DNA of 64,000 nt from Stieleria magnilauensis (GCA_007753675.1 CP036432.1:2764394-2828393), one strand, 5' to 3'; shown: positions 8,997 to 19,365, counted from the first letter of the stretch. Notes: generated by a model from the sequence alone, not told the origin. Made by a program: numbers and translations.

Positions 8997-10070
8997 ATGG
9001 CGGAGTTGCCATCGGTCCGACGAATCGACGAATCAATGCGAGACGGAACAATCAAGATGCAGTTGTCCGAGGGTGAGTTTCGAGCCGAGCTCAGCAAATT
9101 CCGTGACGAGTTCGAACTGTTACGGACCGAAGTGGCCAAACGAATCGTCGGCCAGGAGCCGATCGTCGATGGCGTGTTGATCTCGATGATCGCCGGCGGG
9201 CATGTGTTGCTCGAGGGCGTCCCGGGATTGGGAAAAACGCTGCTGGTACGGACGCTCAGCGAAGTTCTGGAGGCACCGTTTAGCCGGATCCAATTCACGC
9301 CCGATTTGATGCCGGCCGATTTGATCGGGACCAACATTTTGGTCGAAGGCGACCACGGGAAAAAGGAGTTCCAATTTCAGCGTGGGCCCCTCTTCGCCAA
9401 CGTGGTCTTGGCGGATGAAATCAACCGCGCGACGCCGAAGACCCAGTCCGCGTTGTTGGAAGCGATGCAGGAACACAGCGTGACGGTCGCGGGGACGTCG
9501 CACCAGCTCGAAGGCGTGTTCTTTGTGTTGGCGACCCAGAACCCGTTGGAGATGGAAGGCACGTATCCGCTACCGGAAGCCCAGCTGGACCGATTCCTGA
9601 TGAAGCTGTTGGTTCCGTTTCCGACGACCGAGGAAATGGAAACAATCATGGATCGCACGACCGCCGGCGAGATCCCACCGCCGGGCAAAGTCGTTTCAGG
9701 AGAACGCGTGTTACAGCTTCGTGATTTGTCGCGACAGATTCCGATCGCCGATGAAGTGCGCCGTTATGCGATCTTGCTGGTGATGGGGACACACCCCGAA
9801 CACGAAGCGGCGACGGCGATGGTGCGACAGTTTGTGCGTTACGGCAGCAGCCCGCGGGGTGCACAAGCATTGATCTTGTGCGCCAAAATCAAAGCCGTCC
9901 TGGATGGACGTTTCCATGTTTGCAAGGACGATTTGAAATCGGTGGCCCACGGCGTGTTGAGGCACCGGGTGATGCTGAATTTTGAAGGCCAGGCCGAAGG
10001 GATCGTCGTTGACAAGATCATCGATGATCTGCTGGAAAAAATCGGCCAGGAAGCGGCGTTGGCGGGATAA
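8997..10070 (+). CDS. MoxR-type AAA+ ATPase
   Basis: About 357 residues, in the MoxR/RavA branch of AAA+ ATPases. The Walker A motif is GVPGLGKT (about residues 75-82), Walker B is VVLADEIN, sensor-type motifs include ATQNPLEMEGTYPLPEAQLDRF, and a C-terminal lid domain follows. MoxR proteins act as chaperone-like ATPases that mature or insert cofactors with VWA-domain partners. Here it is followed by DUF58 and two VWA proteins, the standard partner set. The start could be the ATG at 8997 or the ATG at 9057, where conservation begins. Confidence 0.9.
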   Translation: MAELPSVRRIDESMRDGTIKMQLSEGEFRAELSKFRDEFELLRTEVAKRIVGQEPIVDGVLISMIAGGHVLLEGVPGLGKTLLVRTLSEVLEAPFSRIQFTPDLMPADLIGTNILVEGDHGKKEFQFQRGPLFANVVLADEINRATPKTQSALLEAMQEHSVTVAGTSHQLEGVFFVLATQNPLEMEGTYPLPEAQLDRFLMKLLVPFPTTEEMETIMDRTTAGEIPPPGKVVSGERVLQLRDLSRQIPIADEVRRYAILLVMGTHPEHEAATAMVRQFVRYGSSPRGAQALILCAKIKAVLDGRFHVCKDDLKSVAHGVLRHRVMLNFEGQAEGIVVDKIIDDLLEKIGQEAALAG

Positions 10071-10226
10071 CCGCCGCGCAAATTTCAACACCTTGCCAGG
10101 CGGCCGCAGCTGCAAACCGCCGACGATCAGGCGGAGCCTTGCGGACACCGAGTTCCCAGCCGGATGCCTGTCGAACGATCAGCAGAACACGCCAACGTCG
10201 CCGATTCAGCCGCCCGACCCACATTC

Positions 10227-11123
10227 ATGTTCGACTCCGATTTTTTAAAGCAACTCGAATACCTGTCGCTGCTGAGCAAGCGGATGTTTCAGGGTCAACT
10301 GCTCGCGCAGCGGCGGACGATGCAGACCGGTGGTGGGATCGAGTTCTCCGATCACCGCGAGTACATGCACGGCGATGACCTGCGTTACTTGGATTGGAAT
10401 GTTTACGCCCGTCACGGCGATCTGTTGTTGAAACGATTCCAAGAAGAAGAGGACTTGCACGTCTATTTGTTGCTCGACGTGTCACAGAGCATGGAAGTCG
10501 ACGAGACGTTCGCGACGGCGGAAGCTGCCGACCCGCCGAAATTTAAACTCGCCCGACAGATCGCCGCCGCGCTGGCCTACATTGCGTTGGCCGATCTGGA
10601 TCGTGTTTCGATCGTCGCCTATGCGGACGGGGTCAAGGTGGTGATGCCGCTGGTGCGAGGCAAGGACCAAATCTTGAGCGTGCTTCGATTTCTAGAAGGA
10701 TTGAAATGTCACGGTGAGCGAACGGATCTGCGTCGAACGGTGGGCGAATTCGTCGGCCGCGCTCCACGCACCGGTCTGGCGATCATCATCAGTGACCTGT
10801 TCGACCAAGACGGGTTCCGCGAAGGCGTCGACCGGCTGCGATACGCGCAGTTCGAACCACACGTGATCCAAATCCATACACGCCAGGAGGCAGACCCCAA
10901 GTTGTTGGGCGATGTGCAACTGGTCGATTGCGAAACGGGGACGGAGAAAAAAGTGACGGTCACCGAACGAAAACTTCGCCACTACAAACAGCTGTTTGAA
11001 ACGTTTGTGCAAGAGGTCGAAACGTATTGCCGAACCCACGGATTGGCCCACACCCGCACGACAACGGACGTTCCGTTCGATGCGGTGCTGTTGAAAATGA
11101 TGCGTGCCGCGGCGGTGGGGTAA
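10227..11123 (+). CDS. DUF58 domain protein (VWA-like, MoxR partner)
   Basis: About 298 residues. The conserved DUF58 segment YMHGDDLRYLDWNVYARHGDL is followed by a von Willebrand A-like domain whose metal site DVSQS fits the MIDAS pattern DxSxS. There is no transmembrane segment. The frame is open from 10164, but the sequence before 10227 lacks conservation. It lies between moxR and the BatA-like gene with only 3 bp to the latter, so it is almost surely co-transcribed. It probably acts with the MoxR ATPase; the precise client is unknown. Confidence 0.88.
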   Translation: MFDSDFLKQLEYLSLLSKRMFQGQLLAQRRTMQTGGGIEFSDHREYMHGDDLRYLDWNVYARHGDLLLKRFQEEEDLHVYLLLDVSQSMEVDETFATAEAADPPKFKLARQIAAALAYIALADLDRVSIVAYADGVKVVMPLVRGKDQILSVLRFLEGLKCHGERTDLRRTVGEFVGRAPRTGLAIIISDLFDQDGFREGVDRLRYAQFEPHVIQIHTRQEADPKLLGDVQLVDCETGTEKKVTVTERKLRHYKQLFETFVQEVETYCRTHGLAHTRTTTDVPFDAVLLKMMRAAAVG

Positions 11124-11126
11124 AGC

Positions 11127-13136
11127 ATGTCATTCGCTTCACCGGACAAATTGATCTGGCTGTTGGCCGCGTTGCCGATCATCGCCTTCTACATCTTAAA
11201 AACCCGGCTCCGACGACGGCCGGTGTCGACGTTGCTGTTTTGGGACCAGGTCTTTGAACAGAAACGTCAACGTTCGCTCTGGCAAAACCTGCGGCACTGG
11301 ATTTCACTGCTGCTGCAACTGGCTTTTGTCGGCCTGCTGGGGTTCGCCCTTGCCGATCCGCTTTGGAATTCTCAGGAAGACACGGGGCAGGACCTGATTT
11401 TGGTGGTCGACAATTCCGCCAGCATGCGGGCGGTCGATCCGGCCACGGGCAACACTCGATTACAGGAAGCGATCGAACAGGCGTCGGACGTCGCCGGAAC
11501 CCTCCGCTCGGGCGACAACATTGCCTTGATCACCGCCGGCGGCAGCGTCCGCGTGGTGGTGGGGATGTCGGATTTCGCGCCGACGGTTCAAGAAGCGTTG
11601 TTGGAAATTCAGCCGACCGATGGTCCGACTCGGATCGGCGAAGCGATCACGGCGGCGAGACGACTGGCGGCCGACGACCTAAAACGCAGGATCGTGGTGT
11701 TCAGCGATGGCGGCGTTGCCAACCGTGACCTGCTGACCGACGCCCCGGCACAGCCCACACCCGAACCCAACGATGCGACCGCCGCAGCGGCGGCCGAGCA
11801 ACGACGCTCACTGACCGGCGACGACGTTCGCTGGATGCAAGTCGGAACCTCGCAAGACAACCTCGCCATCACGACATTCCAGGTCAGGCGTTCGACCGTC
11901 GATCCGATCGGCTATTCGCTGTTGGTGGAAGTCCATAACTTTTCCTCCCAGCCGGCCGAAACTCGGTTGACGCTGAAACTGGATGACGCACTGGTGGATG
12001 TGATTCCGCTGGAAATCGAAGCCGAGGGTTCGTTTCGGAAACAGATCGACAGCACCTCCCGCGCCGGCGGCGTGCTGACCGGTGAATTGAAATCAGACGA
12101 CGCGTTGCAGGTAGACAACGTCGCCCGCGCGATCCTGCCCAACCGCCCCGAAATCCCGGTCAAGCTGGTCGCCGGTGAAGACTCCGAGTCGTACTACTTG
12201 CGACGTGTTCTGGAATCGATTCCGTTGGTCAAGATCCTGGCGGCTGATGCGGTCGATTCGGAACCCGCGGCGCGGTTGACGGTGTTTGCCGGCGTGGTTC
12301 CCGAGACGATTCCGGAAGGGCCGGTGCTGTTGGTCGACATCCCGGAATCGGGCCCCGCTATCGGAACAGACGGGCAGCCCGCCTGGCGACTCGGTGAACA
12401 GGTCGACAATCCGATCATTGCCAAACAAGAAAAACAGTCCCCGTTGCTACGTCACGTTCAATTGCAAAACGTGATCCTCGCCGGCGGCCGCGACCTGGAG
12501 GTCAGCGAATCGCTGGGCACGCCAACGACGTTACTGGAAACTGCTGGCGGTGACCGTGTGTGTGTCTCGATCGAACGTAGCGAGGGGCGGATCTTGTTGC
12601 TCGCGTCGGATTTGGACACCAGCGATCTGCCGCTGCGGATTGCGTTTCCGGTGCTGATGACCAACGCGATGAATTGGTTCTTTCGCGAAACCGGTGAAAT
12701 CCGTCCCGCGTTGGCGACGGGGCTGACCACGGATGTTCCCTGGGACGTGGCCGAGGATTCCGAAACAGGCACCGCCAACCTGATCGCCCCCTCCGGTGAA
12801 CGCACGCTGGTCACGGTGCAACGAAACAAAGTCAAGTTGGGGCCGCTGCCGTCGGTCGGCGTGTACCGATTGACGACCGAAGACGTCTCCGAAACCGGCG
12901 ATGTCGAAACCGGCGAGGGCGAAACCGATCCGACGGCCGCCACCGACGACGCGAATCTGGTCGCCGTCAATCTCTCCGACGCGAACGAAAGTGATCTGCG
13001 TTTACCGGAGTTGCCCGAAACAACGGCCGGCGAGTTGCCACCGGCCGGGCGTTCTCCCTGGTTTTATCTGATCCTTGCCGCCACCGGTTTGGTGATCACC
13101 GAGTGGGCACTGTTTCAACGCAGAGTCGTCGCGTAG
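11127..13136 (+). CDS. BatA-like membrane protein with VWA domain
   Basis: A 669-residue membrane protein. The N-terminal BatA/aerotolerance-type segment has two membrane helices (about residues 7-25 and 52-75) around a basic RLRRRP loop. A VWA domain follows with MIDAS motif DNSAS at about residue 95. Then comes a long periplasmic-type beta-rich region, and a final membrane helix (WFYLILAATGLVITEWALF) at the C-terminus. It overlaps the DUF58 operon closely. Family members are thought to sense or buffer envelope stress together with MoxR, but the role in Planctomycetes is not known. Confidence 0.85.
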   Translation: MSFASPDKLIWLLAALPIIAFYILKTRLRRRPVSTLLFWDQVFEQKRQRSLWQNLRHWISLLLQLAFVGLLGFALADPLWNSQEDTGQDLILVVDNSASMRAVDPATGNTRLQEAIEQASDVAGTLRSGDNIALITAGGSVRVVVGMSDFAPTVQEALLEIQPTDGPTRIGEAITAARRLAADDLKRRIVVFSDGGVANRDLLTDAPAQPTPEPNDATAAAAAEQRRSLTGDDVRWMQVGTSQDNLAITTFQVRRSTVDPIGYSLLVEVHNFSSQPAETRLTLKLDDALVDVIPLEIEAEGSFRKQIDSTSRAGGVLTGELKSDDALQVDNVARAILPNRPEIPVKLVAGEDSESYYLRRVLESIPLVKILAADAVDSEPAARLTVFAGVVPETIPEGPVLLVDIPESGPAIGTDGQPAWRLGEQVDNPIIAKQEKQSPLLRHVQLQNVILAGGRDLEVSESLGTPTTLLETAGGDRVCVSIERSEGRILLLASDLDTSDLPLRIAFPVLMTNAMNWFFRETGEIRPALATGLTTDVPWDVAEDSETGTANLIAPSGERTLVTVQRNKVKLGPLPSVGVYRLTTEDVSETGDVETGEGETDPTAATDDANLVAVNLSDANESDLRLPELPETTAGELPPAGRSPWFYLILAATGLVITEWALFQRRVVA

Positions 13137-13503
13137 TGGCGTGACCTGGAGAGCCAAGTGACGGATGTGACGATTCGGTAGAGGATTGCGGTCGTCTCGA
13201 TTGAAGGCGTTGAAGAACGAGGCGCGAACGGATCCGGAGTCGGCTTGTATCGGCTGTCATGGTTAGTGTGGGCTGCAACGAAATCAGGTGGATCACCGAC
13301 AGAATCGGCCGATCAAAAACCGTAGCTTTCCGCGCGCCGGCAAGCGTGCACATGCAGCGTCGCAATACCATGGCGATGAATGCAACGTGCCAAGCGGCGA
13401 TGCGGCGAAGGCGATGGGATGAACAAGGAAGTGAGTCCCTGGACGTGGTGACGTGGGTCGGAGATCCCCGTCACAGTGAAGTGCGCGACAATGGAGTGAC
13501 GCA
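13137..13503. other. intergenic region without a recognised feature
   Basis: About 370 bases between the BatA-like gene and the lipoprotein gene. I see no convincing coding frame, RNA gene or palindrome. It is long enough to carry a separate promoter for the lipoprotein/polysaccharide-export pair. Confidence 0.5.
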
Positions 13504-14163
13504 ATGCACGAGAAGCATCATCAGATTCCGGTCAGCCCGAAACGGTTCGGTTCGCGCTCTGTGGCGATCGCCTGTGGTGGCATGATCGCAATGGTCGCGA
13601 TCCTGTGCAGCGCCGGTTGCGTGGCCGATGCGATTCGATCCACGTGGCAGCCCTACGGGGCGATGACCAAACGCACGACGATCAAATTGCGGGCGGGCAA
13701 ACTCGCCCGTCAAGTCTGGGAACAGAGCTACCAAAGCCAATACGCGTCGTCTCCCTGTGTTGACGATGTCAAAGCGGGATACATCACGGCGTTTGTGGAA
13801 ACAGCCATGGGGATGGCAGAGTGCCCGCCACCGATTCCCACTCGGCGGATGTTGAGCGGGGATGCGATTCATCAGACCTACCCGGCGGCCGTGCCTTGGT
13901 ACCAGGGTTACAGTTTCGGTCACGCCGACGCGGTCGCGCGGGGTGTCGATCGCTGGCGACTTGCACCGTTGAATCCCGAATTGGTGATGGCGATGTGTCC
14001 GTGCACCCCTGCCGTCCACGACATCCCGTTCGAAGCTCTGGAGTCGAGTGAAGTGATTCCCCAGGGCGACGCCGAAACGGTTCCAGGATGGGCTGATGAA
14101 CATGAGGTTCAGCCGCTTCCTGTACCGGAAGAACTCCCGTTGGAAAGCACGGAGTTCCAGTGA
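13504..14163 (+). CDS. hypothetical lipoprotein beside polysaccharide export gene
   Basis: A 219-residue protein. A membrane-targeting segment (VAIACGGMIAMVAILCSAGC) ends in a lipobox with Cys at about residue 39, so it is a likely lipoprotein. The mature region holds aromatic residues, several Cys and Pro, and ends in an acidic, Pro-rich tail. There is no recognised domain. It is directly upstream of the Wza-like gene, in the same direction, about 150 bp from that gene's preferred start. A role in envelope polysaccharide handling is inference from context. Confidence 0.7.
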   Translation: MHEKHHQIPVSPKRFGSRSVAIACGGMIAMVAILCSAGCVADAIRSTWQPYGAMTKRTTIKLRAGKLARQVWEQSYQSQYASSPCVDDVKAGYITAFVETAMGMAECPPPIPTRRMLSGDAIHQTYPAAVPWYQGYSFGHADAVARGVDRWRLAPLNPELVMAMCPCTPAVHDIPFEALESSEVIPQGDAETVPGWADEHEVQPLPVPEELPLESTEFQ

Positions 14164-14315
14164 CCGCGCGGCCGTCGAGTTTGGAGCGGAACGGATTCCA
14201 TTTCCAGGCGAAACGACGGCGACAACGTTTGACAGCGACGCCACATCCGAGCGGATGTCGTGTCGTTCCCGACCCAGCATTTTTTCAGAATCCCGTTTCG
14301 GCAAGGATGCCAACA

Positions 14316-15665
14316 ATGGACCGCAACATTCGTCAATCCGTGGCTCTTTGGTCGCTTTCCCTTTGCGCACTGCTGGCCATCATCAACACGGGGTGCACGT
14401 CGGTTCTGTCACCGGTCACCGGGATCCCCGTTTTTGATTTGCCCGATGAATTGTTGGGTGTGCCGAAGAGCGATCAGATACCGGTTCCGGTGGTCTTGCT
14501 CGCCCGTCCTCATGAAGAGCAATATTTGTTGGGAGAAGGCGACATTTTGAGCGTCTACATCGACGGCGTGCTTCCGTTTTCGGCCCCCAACAGCCCGCCG
14601 ACGCCTCCGCCGGTCAACATGCCTTCGGACCAATCGTTCCTGAAACCTTCGATCGGGTACCCGATTCCGGTGCAGGAAGGTGGGCTGGTCACGTTGCCAT
14701 TGCTGGCCCCGTTCAACGTCAGCGGCTTGACGCTCGAACAGGCACGTGACGAAATCTCACGTCGCTATCGGGAAGAAGAGATTTTGCCGCCGGGCGTGAA
14801 CTATCCCGTCGTGTCGTTGATGCAGCGCCGGTCCCACACCGTGACCGTGATTCGTTTCAACGCACAGACCGCGGTCGGATCCGATGGCACGGCAGCCGGT
14901 TACACCCTTGATTTGCCCGAGCGACGCAATGACGTGCTCAATGCGCTGATGGGATCCGGCGGGTTGCCCGGGTTTAATGAACGCAACGAAGTCGTGATCT
15001 ACAAGACGTCTCAAATTCCCGCCGATCGACGCAACGAACTGATGAGCCAACTGTTGGCACAACCTTGCGGCGCGGGAACGCATCACCAGGGACAGCACTT
15101 GGATCACGAAGTGTTTGCGACCGATGCAAACTGTATCGCGTACGACAACCAGCTACTGGAAACGCAATTCATCATCCGGATCCCGCTGCGTTATTACCCC
15201 GGACAGATGCCCCACATCCGGCCCTCGGACGTGACGCTGCAAACCGGCGATATCGTGATGGTCGAATCCAGAGAAACCGAATTGTTTTACACCGGCGGGT
15301 TGCTCGGCGGCGGCCAGTATCCGTTGCCGCGAGATTACGATCTGGACGTGCTAGGCGCGATGGCATTGTCCGGCCAGGGAATCGCGTCGTCCAATGCTCG
15401 CGGCGGTGGAGGTGGAGGAGGCGGGATGATCCAAGGCATGGGCGGCACCAGCCCGACACAGTTGTACATCATTCGCAAGCTGCCTTGCGGACGAACCTAC
15501 AACATCTCCGTCGACTTACAAGTGGCGATGAACAATTCACGAGAGAACATTCTGGTCCAACCCGGCGACACCCTGATCCTGCGTTACAAACCCCAAGAAG
15601 AGCTAGCGAATTTCGGAATCGGAACTTTCTTTACCTTCGGGATTCGCGAGCTGTTCCGCGACTAA
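14316..15665 (+). CDS. polysaccharide export outer-membrane lipoprotein (Wza-like)
   Basis: About 449 residues from the ATG at 14316, which has AAGGA eight bases upstream; the frame is open from 14160. A signal sequence ends in a lipobox (INTGC). Poly_export-type sequence follows (YLLGEGDILSVYIDG, then GLVTLPLLAPFNVSGLTLEQARDEI), then SLBB-like sequence with RNDVLNALMGSGGLPG. A Gly run at about residue 370 is unusual. The C-terminal QPGDTLILRYKP is typical of the family. It probably forms or feeds an outer-membrane channel for exopolysaccharide. No Wzc-like kinase or glycosyltransferases are adjacent. Confidence 0.85.
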   Translation: MDRNIRQSVALWSLSLCALLAIINTGCTSVLSPVTGIPVFDLPDELLGVPKSDQIPVPVVLLARPHEEQYLLGEGDILSVYIDGVLPFSAPNSPPTPPPVNMPSDQSFLKPSIGYPIPVQEGGLVTLPLLAPFNVSGLTLEQARDEISRRYREEEILPPGVNYPVVSLMQRRSHTVTVIRFNAQTAVGSDGTAAGYTLDLPERRNDVLNALMGSGGLPGFNERNEVVIYKTSQIPADRRNELMSQLLAQPCGAGTHHQGQHLDHEVFATDANCIAYDNQLLETQFIIRIPLRYYPGQMPHIRPSDVTLQTGDIVMVESRETELFYTGGLLGGGQYPLPRDYDLDVLGAMALSGQGIASSNARGGGGGGGGMIQGMGGTSPTQLYIIRKLPCGRTYNISVDLQVAMNNSRENILVQPGDTLILRYKPQEELANFGIGTFFTFGIRELFRD

Positions 15666-15734
15666 CCCGGGGTCAGAAAACTGCTATAGTTGACACGGTC
15701 GCGACCTCCTCCTTCGCTCCGGGGAAACGTTTCC

Positions 15735-18437
15735 GTGCAGTGGTCTGATTTCACTTGGTTGTACCTGTTGATTCCGGCAGTGCCGTTTTTGATTTGGTAT
15801 CACCTCCGCTCCTTGAGCGACTTTCCGATTTGGCAAAAGCGCGTCTCCTTGGCGTTGCGAATTGTCGTGCTGGGACTGTTGGCCGCGGCGCTGGCCGGGC
15901 CGGTGCTGATGCGGCAAACCGACCGGCAAATGGTCGTGTTTGCGATCGACCGCAGCGAGAGCATCGACGAGGCGGCTCGTGAGAAAACCGACACGTTTCT
16001 CGCCCAGGCGATCAAGGCCGCCGAGCAGGCCGATGTCGACGTTCGGTTCTTGGAATTTGATCGCGAACCAAAGAGTTTGCGAGACGAGTGGGCGGTCGGC
16101 GACGGGCAAACCGAGGACAGCGGGCAAACCGACAAAAACAAATCCACCGACCAAGTTGGCGACGAGTCCGATGACGTCTCTGTGACCGGAGATGACACCG
16201 CAAACACGGACGACTCGCCCGGCGAAGCTGCTTCAGCGGAACAAGACGCTGACGATTCTCCGAGCGACGATGCCGACCACGATCCGGCTCGCCGTGGGAC
16301 CGACTTGGAGGCGGCCGTGCGCACCGCGATCGCCTCGATGCCGCCGTCTCGGGTTCGCCGCGTCGTGTTGCTGTCCGATGGAAACGCGACCGGTGGAGGC
16401 GACGTGATCGCCGCAGCGGCCGAGGGCGGCGTGCCCGTCTGGACCATCCCCTTGCCATCGCGCAGTGACCCCGAAGTCCAATTGACACGCGTCGACGCAC
16501 CGACCCAAGTCCGCCAAGGGCAACCGTTTTTTGTCGAAGTGATCGTCAGCAGCAACCGTGACACCGAGGGCTACATCGATCTGTATCGCGGCGACATTCA
16601 GATCGGCGACGAAGAACCCAAGCCGGTGAAGATCAAGAAGGGCGAGAACACGTTTCGATTCCGACAAACCGTGCTGGGCAAGCGACAAGAATCCTTCGCC
16701 GCCCGACTGCGTGGATTTGACGACACGTTGCTGGACAACAACGCGGCCGAAACAGTCGTGTATGCCCAGGGTCGCCCGCGTGTCTTGTTGGTCGATCCCG
16801 ATCTGGACCAAACCGATTCACTGCGCTGGGCGCTCGATGAACAATCGATCGACGTGGAAGTTCGACCGCCCGAGGGAATCCCCAGTGATCTGACAGAAAT
16901 CCAAGGCTACGAATGTCTGGTGCTGTCCAACGTTCCCGCGACGGCGATGTCGATGCGGCAAATGGACTTGATCCGCATCTACGTGAAAGAACTTGGCGGC
17001 GGACTGGTCATGCTCGGCGGCGACCAATCGTTCGGCTTGGGAGGTTACTATCGAACGCAGGTCGAAGAGATTCTGCCGGTCCGCAGCAATTTCGAAAAGG
17101 AACGCGAAAAGCCATCGCTGGCGATGATGCTGGTGATCGATAAAAGCGGATCGATGGGCGGCCAGAAAATCGAACTCGCCAAAGATGCGGCGCGGGCGGC
17201 CGTCGAATTACTCGGGCCCCGCGATTCGATCGGCGTGATCGCGTTCGACGGATCAGCCTACACGGTTTCCGAACTCCGCTCGACCTCCGACAAGGGTCAA
17301 ATCATCGACGCGATCAGCACCATCGAAGCGTCCGGCGGCACGAACATGTACCCCGGCATGGTCGATGCCCTCGACGCACTGCGTGGGGCGACGGCGAAAT
17401 TGAAGCACGTGATCTTGATGACCGACGGAGTTTCTTCGCCGGGCGATTTCCAGGGCGCCGCCTCGGACATGTCCGCCAATCGAATCACGCTGTCCACCGT
17501 CGCACTCGGCCAAGGTGCCAGTGAAGATCTGTTGGAGGAACTCTCACAGATCGGGGGCGGGCGTTATTACTTTTGTGATTCGCCCGACGCGGTGCCGCAG
17601 GTGTTTGCCAAGGAAACCGTCGAGGCCAGCAAGTCGGCGATCAACGAGTTGCCCTTCACGGCTCAACTGGTCCGGCCGACCGCAGTGCTGGAGGGAATCG
17701 ATCTGGAGTTGTCGCCGCTATTGCTCGGCTATGTCGTGACGCGCCCAAAACCGACCGCTGAATTTATCCTCGCCAGCGAGGCGGGCGATCCCTTGCTGGC
17801 GTGGTGGCGTTACGGATTGGGCATGTCGGTGGCGTTCACCAGCGATGCCAAGAACCGTTGGGCGGGCGAATGGTTGGCGTGGCCGGATTTCGGTCCGTTT
17901 TGGGCCCAAGTCATCCGCCATGCGATGCGCAAGGATGACAACCGCGGCGTATTTGTCGATGTCCGTCGCGAAGGCGAAACGACGTTCGTGTCACTCGATT
18001 CGGTGGACCAAAACGGCGCGTTCATTGAGAACGCGACGACGGAGTTGACGATGATCGATCCCGGTCTGGGGCGACAGAAGTTGGCGATGCGTCAAACCGC
18101 GCCGGGACGTTTCGAAGCCGAAATCAAGACCGACCGCCGTGGCGCGTATCATTTGGACCTGGCACAGACGCGGCAATCCGGTTCGACGCAACGGTCCTCG
18201 CGAGGCATCTCGGTCGGCTACAGCGATGAATTGAGGTTGTTGCCCACCGCGACGTCGACGCTGCAGCGGATTGCAACGGTCAGCGGCGGACGCTTTGACC
18301 CGCCGCCGGAATCGATTGCCGAACGGATCGACGCGACGGCCCGCGAACCGATGCCGTTGTGGCCTTGGTTGTTGATGGTCGCGATGTCCATTTTCGTAGC
18401 CGATGTCGCGCTGCGACGGATCGAATTGGCCAGGTAA
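15735..18437 (+). CDS. membrane VWA protein with GATase-like domain
   Basis: About 900 residues from the GTG at 15735 (GGGGA upstream; the frame is open from 15690). Two N-terminal membrane helices (about residues 8-25 and 40-60) are followed by a first VWA-like region with MIDAS-like DRSES and a long Asp/Thr/Ser-rich acidic insert (about 125-190). A class I glutamine-amidotransferase-like region of DUF1355 type (RPRVLLVDPD to LGGGLVMLGGDQSFG) comes next, then a classical VWA with DKSGS MIDAS and MTDGVSSPGDF, and a C-terminal membrane helix. It completes the MoxR/DUF58/BatA set, but is separated from it by the polysaccharide-export pair. Confidence 0.85.
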   Translation: MQWSDFTWLYLLIPAVPFLIWYHLRSLSDFPIWQKRVSLALRIVVLGLLAAALAGPVLMRQTDRQMVVFAIDRSESIDEAAREKTDTFLAQAIKAAEQADVDVRFLEFDREPKSLRDEWAVGDGQTEDSGQTDKNKSTDQVGDESDDVSVTGDDTANTDDSPGEAASAEQDADDSPSDDADHDPARRGTDLEAAVRTAIASMPPSRVRRVVLLSDGNATGGGDVIAAAAEGGVPVWTIPLPSRSDPEVQLTRVDAPTQVRQGQPFFVEVIVSSNRDTEGYIDLYRGDIQIGDEEPKPVKIKKGENTFRFRQTVLGKRQESFAARLRGFDDTLLDNNAAETVVYAQGRPRVLLVDPDLDQTDSLRWALDEQSIDVEVRPPEGIPSDLTEIQGYECLVLSNVPATAMSMRQMDLIRIYVKELGGGLVMLGGDQSFGLGGYYRTQVEEILPVRSNFEKEREKPSLAMMLVIDKSGSMGGQKIELAKDAARAAVELLGPRDSIGVIAFDGSAYTVSELRSTSDKGQIIDAISTIEASGGTNMYPGMVDALDALRGATAKLKHVILMTDGVSSPGDFQGAASDMSANRITLSTVALGQGASEDLLEELSQIGGGRYYFCDSPDAVPQVFAKETVEASKSAINELPFTAQLVRPTAVLEGIDLELSPLLLGYVVTRPKPTAEFILASEAGDPLLAWWRYGLGMSVAFTSDAKNRWAGEWLAWPDFGPFWAQVIRHAMRKDDNRGVFVDVRREGETTFVSLDSVDQNGAFIENATTELTMIDPGLGRQKLAMRQTAPGRFEAEIKTDRRGAYHLDLAQTRQSGSTQRSSRGISVGYSDELRLLPTATSTLQRIATVSGGRFDPPPESIAERIDATAREPMPLWPWLLMVAMSIFVADVALRRIELAR

Positions 18438-18501
18438 GAATAGAACCATCGCCCCAGCACGTGGCGTCAGCCAGTGGCGCGTGCCCCATCCGCCACGCCG
18501 A

Positions 18502-19365
18502 TCACTTGGCTTCATTGAAATACGCTTCGATCGATTCGTACTCCTTGGCGCCCTCGATCTTGTTGTAGCGAAACAGTGTTGCCGCATTGGGATGATCGAT
18601 CCGCCAGACTTTAAAATCGAAACGCAACGCGTATTGATAGCCTTGCGGCAATTCCAATCCGCCGTTAGCGCGAAGCATCTCCGTCAGATCGACACGCAAC
18701 CGCAACGGTTTGGGCCGCTCGTCTTGGGTGATCCAGAGATCCCAACGGACATTGTCCTCTTGGATGCCTTGGAAATGAATCGCCGGCGTTTGCCCGCGAA
18801 ACTTGTTGCGATCGAGCAAGCGGACCGACTTCATGCCGGTCATCAACGACAGCGCGGGGTCGATGCCGGCCATGGTCAGGGCGAGAATGGGTTCCGGGTA
18901 CGGCCCCATCGGCAACGGCAACTCGAAAACCGCTTGCTGCATCGCCAACGGTTTCTCCAGCACGGTGAATGCCTGTTCGGAAAGGGCGATCGTCGTCGTT
19001 TCACCGTCACAAAAGATTCGGGCTCGCTGCTGCTCGTCTTTCAAGTAGATGGTGAACTGATCGGGAATTTGGGACGCGATTTGGTAGACCGACGTTTGGG
19101 TGTTGACCACCGCTCCGTCGACGATCGTATCGGCGGACAATTCGACGGTCGCCCGAGTTGATTTGGCGCCGATGAGCTGATCGAACAGGGGCTGGAGCGC
19201 TGCGACCGCATCGGCATCCGCGACCGAATCGGTATCCTCCGCCGCGACTTTCGCCGGTTCCGCATCGGGCGTTTTCTGCTCCTGGGCCCCCGCCGGTCGG
19301 GCCGGCATCAGGAACACCATCAAACTGATAAACGCCAGGACACACAACCGTTTCGAGCGCGACAT
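18502..19365 (-). CDS. secreted DUF2092-like protein
   Basis: About 287 residues. A clear signal peptide (MSRSKRLCVLAFISLMVFLMPARPAGAQ) begins at the ATG at 19365; the frame is open to 19452. The mature part has the beta-strand pattern of LolA/LolB-like DUF2092 proteins: FTIYLKDEQQRARIFCDGETTTIALSE, then DLWITQDERPKPLRLRVDL. It is likely periplasmic, possibly lipid- or lipoprotein-binding. It converges with the VWA gene ending at 18437. Confidence 0.7.
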   Translation of the reverse strand: MSRSKRLCVLAFISLMVFLMPARPAGAQEQKTPDAEPAKVAAEDTDSVADADAVAALQPLFDQLIGAKSTRATVELSADTIVDGAVVNTQTSVYQIASQIPDQFTIYLKDEQQRARIFCDGETTTIALSEQAFTVLEKPLAMQQAVFELPLPMGPYPEPILALTMAGIDPALSLMTGMKSVRLLDRNKFRGQTPAIHFQGIQEDNVRWDLWITQDERPKPLRLRVDLTEMLRANGGLELPQGYQYALRFDFKVWRIDHPNAATLFRYNKIEGAKEYESIEAYFNEAK

